Assembly (NCBI GenBank): GCA_038211505.1
Contig: JBBQVO010000135.1
Span: forward strand, 1-9,328
DNA: 9,328 nt
Direction: 5' to 3'
From: JBBQVO01 sp038211505
Lineage (GTDB): Bacteria; Chloroflexota; Dehalococcoidia; DSTF01; JACRBR01
Positions 5,717 to 9,328 of the stretch are shown here, one piece after another (positions within the stretch are counted from its first letter, which is position 1; every line of letters begins with the position of its first letter). The notes under the pieces are model-generated. The model searched no databases and had not been told where the DNA came from. It worked only from the letters and a program-made list of their open reading frames with translations. The position numbers and the translations under genes are program-made.

Positions 5717-6679
5717 GTGTCACTCGAAACCCTTCTCCCCACGCTCTCGGGCGAACATCTGCCGCCGGCGACGGAACTCTCGTCGCTGAGCGGGCTGTAC
5801 GGCGACGATCGTGATCGCTTCCTCGATGTCTGGCGAACACTCAGTATCCAACGGCGTCGCGATCTCGTCGATCGCCTCGCCGATATCCTCGAAGACAACG
5901 TCGAATTCGACTTCGACGCGATCTTCACGATCGGCCTGTTCGATGACGACGTGCAGGTGCGCGCCGACTCGATCAAGGGTCTCTGGGAGTACGAGGACGA
6001 CGATCTCATTCCCGTGCTGATGAAGCTGCTGAGCGATCCGGAGGCGATCGTCCGCGCCGAGGCGGCGCAGGGTCTCGGCCGATTCCTGCTCCGCATGGAG
6101 GTGCTCGACCGCGACGACGCGCAGGCGCAGGAGATCGAGACGGCGCTACGGGCGATTATTCACGATGATCGCGAATTCGTGGAAGTGCGCGGCCGGGCGC
6201 TCGAGGCGATAGGCGTGCGCAGCAAGGAGTGGGTGACGGATCTGATCGACGAAGCGTACGCAAGCGGCGATCGGCGGATGCAAATCAGCGCCGTGCATGC
6301 CATGGGACGCAACGCCGACATGGAGTGGCTGCCGACAATACTGGAAGAGATGCGCAGCGAAGACGGCGAGATGCGCTTCGAAGCGGCGACGGCGGCCGGC
6401 GGCGTCGCCGACGAGGAAGCGATCCCGTTTCTCGCCGAGCTGACGAACGATGAGGATGTCGAAGTGCAGGAAGCGGCCATCGGAGCGTTGGGCCAGATCG
6501 GCGGGCCTGGCGCGCGCAACGTGCTCCACGCCGTCGCGTCGGAGCACGACGACGAGCGCGTGCTGGAAGCCGTGAGCGACGCGCTGGCCGAGGCGGAGTT
6601 CATCGAAGATCCGCTCGGATTCAAGATGCGCCTCGAAGAGAGCGTGGCGGCGGATGCGGAAGAGGATGACTACGAGTGA
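5717..6679 (+). CDS. HEAT-repeat protein
   Basis: A 320-residue helical-repeat protein made of about six HEAT/PBS-lyase-type repeats between residues 63 and 300. Typical units are DDDVQVRADSIKGLWEYED, DPEAIVRAEAAQGLGRFLL, DGEMRFEAATAAGGVADEEA and DEDVEVQEAAIGALGQIGG, each with the conserved D-x-V-R/Q-x-x-A-x-x-A-L-G pattern. The N-terminal 60 residues have no repeat but hold an RRRDLVDRL helix. The C terminus ends in an acidic tail (EEDDYE). Such proteins are protein-binding scaffolds; there is no catalytic motif, signal peptide or membrane segment. The GTG at 5717 is chosen because AGGAG (5704-5708) sits eight bases upstream. In-frame ATGs at 5693 and 5654 are alternatives with poorer upstream sites. 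Its TGA overlaps the GTG of the Nudix gene (GTGA), which suggests the two proteins are made together. Confidence 0.85.
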   Translation: MSLETLLPTLSGEHLPPATELSSLSGLYGDDRDRFLDVWRTLSIQRRRDLVDRLADILEDNVEFDFDAIFTIGLFDDDVQVRADSIKGLWEYEDDDLIPVLMKLLSDPEAIVRAEAAQGLGRFLLRMEVLDRDDAQAQEIETALRAIIHDDREFVEVRGRALEAIGVRSKEWVTDLIDEAYASGDRRMQISAVHAMGRNADMEWLPTILEEMRSEDGEMRFEAATAAGGVADEEAIPFLAELTNDEDVEVQEAAIGALGQIGGPGARNVLHAVASEHDDERVLEAVSDALAEAEFIEDPLGFKMRLEESVAADAEEDDYE

Positions 6680-7197
6680 CGATCAGGTATGACGACTTGC
6701 GGGTCGAGCAGGCGGTGTCGGCCGGCGGCGTCGTCTATCGCTACGGCGATGAAGGCATCGAGATCGTCCTCTGCGGCCGCACGGCGGAGCGGCTGTGGGC
6801 GCTCCCGAAGGGCACGCCCGAGCCCGATGAGTCGATCGAGCAGACCGCCATCCGCGAAGTCACCGAAGAGACGGGCCTCGGCGTCGCCATCGTCGACGAT
6901 CTCGGCAGCGTCGAGTACGACTTCGCGCGGCCGGCGCAGGGCGTGCGGTTCGAGAAGCGCGTGTACCACTATTTGATGCGGCCGGACGGCGCCGGCAGTG
7001 TCAATGCGCACGATGCGGAGTATGATCGAGTGGAGTGGTTTCCGATCGATGAAGCGCTGCGGTTGATGACGTACCGCAGCGAGGCGCAGATCGTGCGGCG
7101 CGCGCGCGATACGATCGAGTTCGGACATCCTGAAGGCGCCGAAGGTGCCGAAGGTACGGAAGACGCGAGAGATGCGACGAGTGCGAGCGGTGACTGA
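6676..7197 (+). CDS. Nudix hydrolase
   Basis: A 173-residue protein with a perfect Nudix box Gx5Ex7REUxEExGU at residues 46-68 (Gly46, Glu52, Arg60-Glu61, Glu64-Glu65, Gly67). It is preceded by the SAGGVVYR strand (15-22) and RLWALPKG (39-46). Nudix enzymes cleave nucleoside diphosphates linked to another moiety using Mg2+ held by the box glutamates. The LWALPKG context is common in diadenosine-polyphosphate and related house-cleaning members, but the substrate cannot be fixed. The GTG start at 6676 overlaps the HEAT gene stop by four bases, so translation is probably coupled. The protein ends in a 25-30-residue acidic tail encoded partly by four 9-base units (7132-7167, giving EGA EGA EGT EDA), which looks like a late low-complexity addition after the folded domain. 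Confidence 0.92.
   Translation: MTIRYDDLRVEQAVSAGGVVYRYGDEGIEIVLCGRTAERLWALPKGTPEPDESIEQTAIREVTEETGLGVAIVDDLGSVEYDFARPAQGVRFEKRVYHYLMRPDGAGSVNAHDAEYDRVEWFPIDEALRLMTYRSEAQIVRRARDTIEFGHPEGAEGAEGTEDARDATSASGD
7132..7167 (+). repeat. 9-base in-frame tandem repeat in the Nudix tail
   Basis: Four consecutive 9-base units start at 7132, 7141, 7150 and 7159: GAAGGCGCC, GAAGGTGCC, GAAGGTACG, GAAGACGCG. They stay in frame and encode EGA, EGA, EGT, EDA. Divergence increases toward the 3' end, as in a tandem array that arose by slippage. The copy number may vary among relatives. Confidence 0.75.
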
Positions 7198-7215
7198 GAT
7201 CGCGGGGCGTGCGCG

Positions 7216-7764
7216 ATGACGACGACGGTCGAGGGCGAAGTCGCCCGCGGCGAGATGATCGTGCTGCGCGAAAAACGGATCGGCGACGCGCCCAACGACT
7301 ACGGCTGGCGCACCGATACCGAGCTGGCGCGCTACGACGCGGCGCGCCCGTTCGCCGCCACCTACGGCGACTACCTGGCGCTGTACCGCGATGAGCTGCT
7401 CTACCCGAGTCCGTATCGCCGCAGCCTGGCGATCGAAAACGGCGACGGCAAGCACATCGGCAACGTCATGTACTACAACATCGACGCGGTGCGCCGCGAA
7501 GCGGAGATCGGCATCACGATCGGCGAACGCGATCACTGGGGCCGCGGCTACGGCCGCGACGCCGTCCGCACCCTCGTCGGCCACATCTTCCGCGCGACCG
7601 GCTTCCGCCGCATCTACCTCAAGACGCTCGACTGGAACACGCGCGCCCAGCACTCCTTCGAGCAGGCCGGCTTCCGCACCTGCGGCCGCTCCCGTCGCGG
7701 CGGCAACTCCTTCGTCGTCATGGAGTACATGTCCGCCTGGCAAGATCTCGACGCCCGCCCGTAG
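7216..7764 (+). CDS. GNAT family N-acetyltransferase (RimJ/RimL-like)
   Basis: A 182-residue protein with the GNAT fold signatures of the Acetyltransf_3 (RimJ/RimL-like) group. EAEIGITIGERDHWGRGYG (95-113) contains the acetyl-CoA pyrophosphate loop (Arg105, Gly109, Gly111, Gly113). RRIYLKTLDWNTRAQHSFE (131-149) and QAGFR (150-154) form the C-terminal motif with the conserved Asn141 and Phe148. The protein should transfer an acetyl group from acetyl-CoA to an amine on a small molecule or a protein N terminus; the substrate is unknown. Upstream there is only a weak GGGGCG near 7204, and an in-frame ATG at 7255 would remove 13 residues. The gene starts 18 bases after the Nudix stop in the same direction, so it is most likely the third gene of that operon. 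The repeat block immediately follows its TAG. Confidence 0.88.
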   Translation: MTTTVEGEVARGEMIVLREKRIGDAPNDYGWRTDTELARYDAARPFAATYGDYLALYRDELLYPSPYRRSLAIENGDGKHIGNVMYYNIDAVRREAEIGITIGERDHWGRGYGRDAVRTLVGHIFRATGFRRIYLKTLDWNTRAQHSFEQAGFRTCGRSRRGGNSFVVMEYMSAWQDLDARP

Positions 7765-7813
7765 GTGCGTGATCGTTCGGGCAGCCCGCGAGAGACTGAC
7801 CGAACGCGATCGA

Positions 7814-8139
7814 GGGGCGACCACACGAGGTCGCCCGTCCGGTCGGGTAGAGCGCCGTAAGACGGCCGCGCACCCCGACCTGTCACTCTGAGAGGCTGTA
7901 AGGAATTGGCGCGCATGTTGTAACGGCGACTCCCTGTCGTCGCCCGTCCCGGTCGCGCACAGCGCCGCAAGACGGCCGGGCCGTAGCAACTGTCATTCTG
8001 AGCGAAGCGATGAATCTCTCCGATGTCACGCCGGTAGCAGGAATACACCTGCACCCTGTGTGAGCCGTGCTTGGTCCTCGCATCCGGAGGGATTCTTCGC
8101 TGCGCTCTGAATGACAGTTGAGCCGCGCTCAGAATGACC
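7814..8139. repeat. Composite intergenic repeat block (direct and inverted units)
   Basis: This fills most of the 414-base gap between the GNAT gene and gmk. A hairpin GGGCGACC/GGTCGCCC with a 6-base loop lies at 7815-7836. It begins a unit of about 60 bases (7831-7892) that recurs at 7940-8002. Shared parts include AGCGCCG(T/C)AAGACGGCC (7851-7867 and 7961-7977) and TGTCA(C/T)TCTGAG (7881-7892 and 7991-8002), both offset by exactly 110 bases. A long imperfect inverted repeat follows: 7990-8025 pairs with 8081-8117 around a 55-base loop, and a further partial inverted copy is at 8121-8139. The core TGTCATTCTGAGCGAAGCGA is a dispersed repeat core I recognise from many bacterial genomes. No transposase or coding capacity is seen. 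It lies between convergent genes and might end transcription from both sides. Confidence 0.75.
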
Positions 8140-8178
8140 GTTTCCTGTGCGCCCGTCGCACGGACGTAGCCAAGCGAC

Positions 8179-8778
8179 CTACGTCGACGCGCGATGCGCA
8201 CGCGCGCGTTCGATGTCGAGGATCTCGATCAGGCGATCGACCGTCGTCTCGAGCTTGCCCGGCTCGTTGACGATGACATACTCGAATTCGCCGCTGCGCC
8301 CCATCTCGCCGCGCGCCGTCGCCAGGCGACGCTCGATCTGCGCTTCGTCATCAGCGCCGCGCGCGCGGATCCGCGCCTCCAGCTCGTCGATCGACGACGG
8401 CGCGATGAAAACGCGCACGGCATCCGGCATCAGCCGCTTGATCGTCGCCGCGCCCTGCACGTCCGTGCGCACATACACATCGAGACCGGCGGCGAGCTGG
8501 TCGACGACCTGCTGCCGCGGCACGCCGTAGCTCTTTCCGTAGACGGTCGCGTGCTCGAGCAGTCCATCGTTGGCGATGAGCTTCGCGAATGCGTCGTCGC
8601 TGACGAAGGAGTAGTCGACGCCATCGCGTTCGTTGTCGCGCGGCGCACGCGTCGTGCAGGTGACGACGCGGTGGAACGTGTGACCGCGTCGCGTCATCTC
8701 GTCGAGCACGGCATCCTTGCCGGCGCCCGATGGCCCGGAGAGAATCACGAACAGCGGCTGCCGTCGCTGATTATCCAT
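8179..8778 (-). CDS. gmk: Guanylate kinase
   Basis: A 199-residue guanylate kinase, which phosphorylates GMP to GDP with ATP in purine nucleotide synthesis and salvage. The P-loop GPSGAGKD is at residues 15-22. The GMP-binding stretch TTRAPRDNERDGVDYSF follows, then LLEHATVYGKSYGVP, and then DVQGAATIKRLMPDAV with the lid segment RARGADDEAQIERRLA. Length and motif order are standard. Asp22 stands in place of the usual Ser/Thr that ends the P-loop, a variant I recall from plant organellar and some bacterial enzymes. The frame is open to 8841, but the ATG at 8778 gives the normal N terminus just before LFVILSGPSG. This ATG overlaps the end of aroA by eight bases (8771-8778), so expression is probably coupled to aroA. 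A 7-base inverted repeat (8163-8169 and 8179-8185) spans the stop codon but has no T-run. Confidence 0.95.
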   Translation of the reverse strand: MDNQRRQPLFVILSGPSGAGKDAVLDEMTRRGHTFHRVVTCTTRAPRDNERDGVDYSFVSDDAFAKLIANDGLLEHATVYGKSYGVPRQQVVDQLAAGLDVYVRTDVQGAATIKRLMPDAVRVFIAPSSIDELEARIRARGADDEAQIERRLATARGEMGRSGEFEYVIVNEPGKLETTVDRLIEILDIERARAHRAST

Positions 8779-9328
8779 CGGCGTGCATCTGCGCGAGCCG
8801 TTCCCAAAATCCGGGATACGAGATCGCCACGACATCCGCATCGTCGATCGTCACGTCCGACGCGGCCGATAGCCCCGCAACTGCGAGCGCCATCGCCAGC
8901 CGATGATCGCCGTGCGAGCGCGCTTCCCCGCCGGCGATGCCTGCGCCGCCTTCGATCGTCATGCCGTCGTCGCGCTCGCTGATCCGCACGCCGAGGCGCG
9001 CCAGTTCCGAAACCGTCGTCGCGACGCGGTTCGACTCTTTGACGATCAGCTCCGATGCGCCGCGGATCTCGGTCCTGCCGGCGGCGTGCGCAGCGGCGAC
9101 GGCGATCGCCGGCACTTCGTCGATCAGGCGCGGGATGATGTCGCCGTCGATCGTGACGCCGCGCAGCGACGCCGATCGCACGACGATATCAGCGACGGGC
9201 TCGCCCGCCACCTGCCGCTCCTCCTCGATCGCGATGTCGGCGCCCATCGCCCGCAACACGTCGATGATGCCGGTACGCGTCGAATTGACGCCGACGCCGA
9301 TGAGATGCAATTCAGCATCCGGATGCAC
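8771..9328 (-). CDS. aroA: 3-phosphoshikimate 1-carboxyvinyltransferase (EPSP synthase), C-terminal part
   Basis: The frame is open to the window edge, and the first codon there (GTG at 9328) is internal. The visible 185 residues are the C-terminal portion of EPSP synthase, which joins phosphoenolpyruvate to shikimate-3-phosphate in aromatic amino acid synthesis. Clear signatures are LHLIGVGVNSTRTGIIDVLRAMGA at the start; IDEVPAIAVAAAHAAGRT (69-86) with the catalytic Asp70-Glu71; ELIVKESNRV (93-102), which has Asn where most enzymes have Asp in KESDR; and the SHGDHRLAMA motif (138-147) that binds phosphoenolpyruvate. YPGFWERL is close to the C terminus. The TAA stop lies inside the start region of gmk. 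The promoter and N-terminal domain are outside the window. Confidence 0.95.
   Translation of the reverse strand: MHPDAELHLIGVGVNSTRTGIIDVLRAMGADIAIEEERQVAGEPVADIVVRSASLRGVTIDGDIIPRLIDEVPAIAVAAAHAAGRTEIRGASELIVKESNRVATTVSELARLGVRISERDDGMTIEGGAGIAGGEARSHGDHRLAMALAVAGLSAASDVTIDDADVVAISYPGFWERLAQMHADG

Noticed and set aside
6670..7989. A 439-codon open frame on the minus strand opposite Nudix and GNAT
   Set aside because: It lies antisense to two genes with clear family motifs, has no recognisable domain, and is rich in Arg/Ala/Val as expected from antisense frames in high-GC DNA.
7831..8002. CRISPR-like array
   Set aside because: Only two direct copies, imperfect and of unequal internal similarity, with no regular spacers and no cas genes.
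8163..8185. Intrinsic terminator of gmk
   Set aside because: The 7-base inverted repeat spans the stop codon, has a 9-base loop and is not followed by a T-run on the transcribed strand.

Overview
High-GC bacterial chromosomal DNA with ten annotated genes, two of them cut by the window edges. The gene families (DUF2203, YjbQ, HEAT-repeat protein, Nudix and GNAT cluster, archaeal-type glucose dehydrogenase, Gmk with a GKD P-loop) and the intergenic repeat types fit a Chloroflexota genome, possibly Dehalococcoidia-related. That placement is an inference from gene content, not a measured phylogeny. There are no rRNA, tRNA, CRISPR, phage or transposase genes, so this looks like ordinary housekeeping and accessory chromosome rather than an island.

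Layout: (1) 1-375, the 3' part of a DUF2203 gene. (2) 376-759, a repeat-bearing gap that ends in a possible promoter. (3) 760-1266 yjbQ and 1481-2110 a cyclase/kynurenine-formamidase-like metal hydrolase, both on +. (4) 2177-3122 on -, an ECF sigma factor followed one base later by a small soluble zinc anti-sigma factor. (5) 3123-3384, a divergent intergenic region with a strong palindromic repeat. (6) 3385-4497, a glucose 1-dehydrogenase-like medium-chain dehydrogenase. (7) 4498-4733, a second repeat-bearing gap ending in a probable leaderless promoter for a family-2 glycosyltransferase (4734-5510). (8) 5599-7764, a clear sigma-70 promoter followed by a HEAT-repeat, Nudix, GNAT operon. (9) 7765-8178, an intergenic block made almost entirely of imperfect direct and inverted repeats. 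(10) 8179-9328 on -, aroA (start outside the window) overlapping gmk.

How the genes relate: the sigma/anti-sigma pair is a self-contained regulatory unit. The HEAT, Nudix and GNAT genes are probably co-transcribed, and the first two are probably translationally coupled. aroA and gmk share an 8-base overlap and are probably one transcript, although they serve different pathways (shikimate and purine nucleotides). I see no clearly new multi-gene system. The most distinctive points are the mosaic of at least four intergenic repeat families, one showing compensatory stem changes between copies; the atypical zinc-site residues of the glucose dehydrogenase; and the HEAT-Nudix-GNAT operon.
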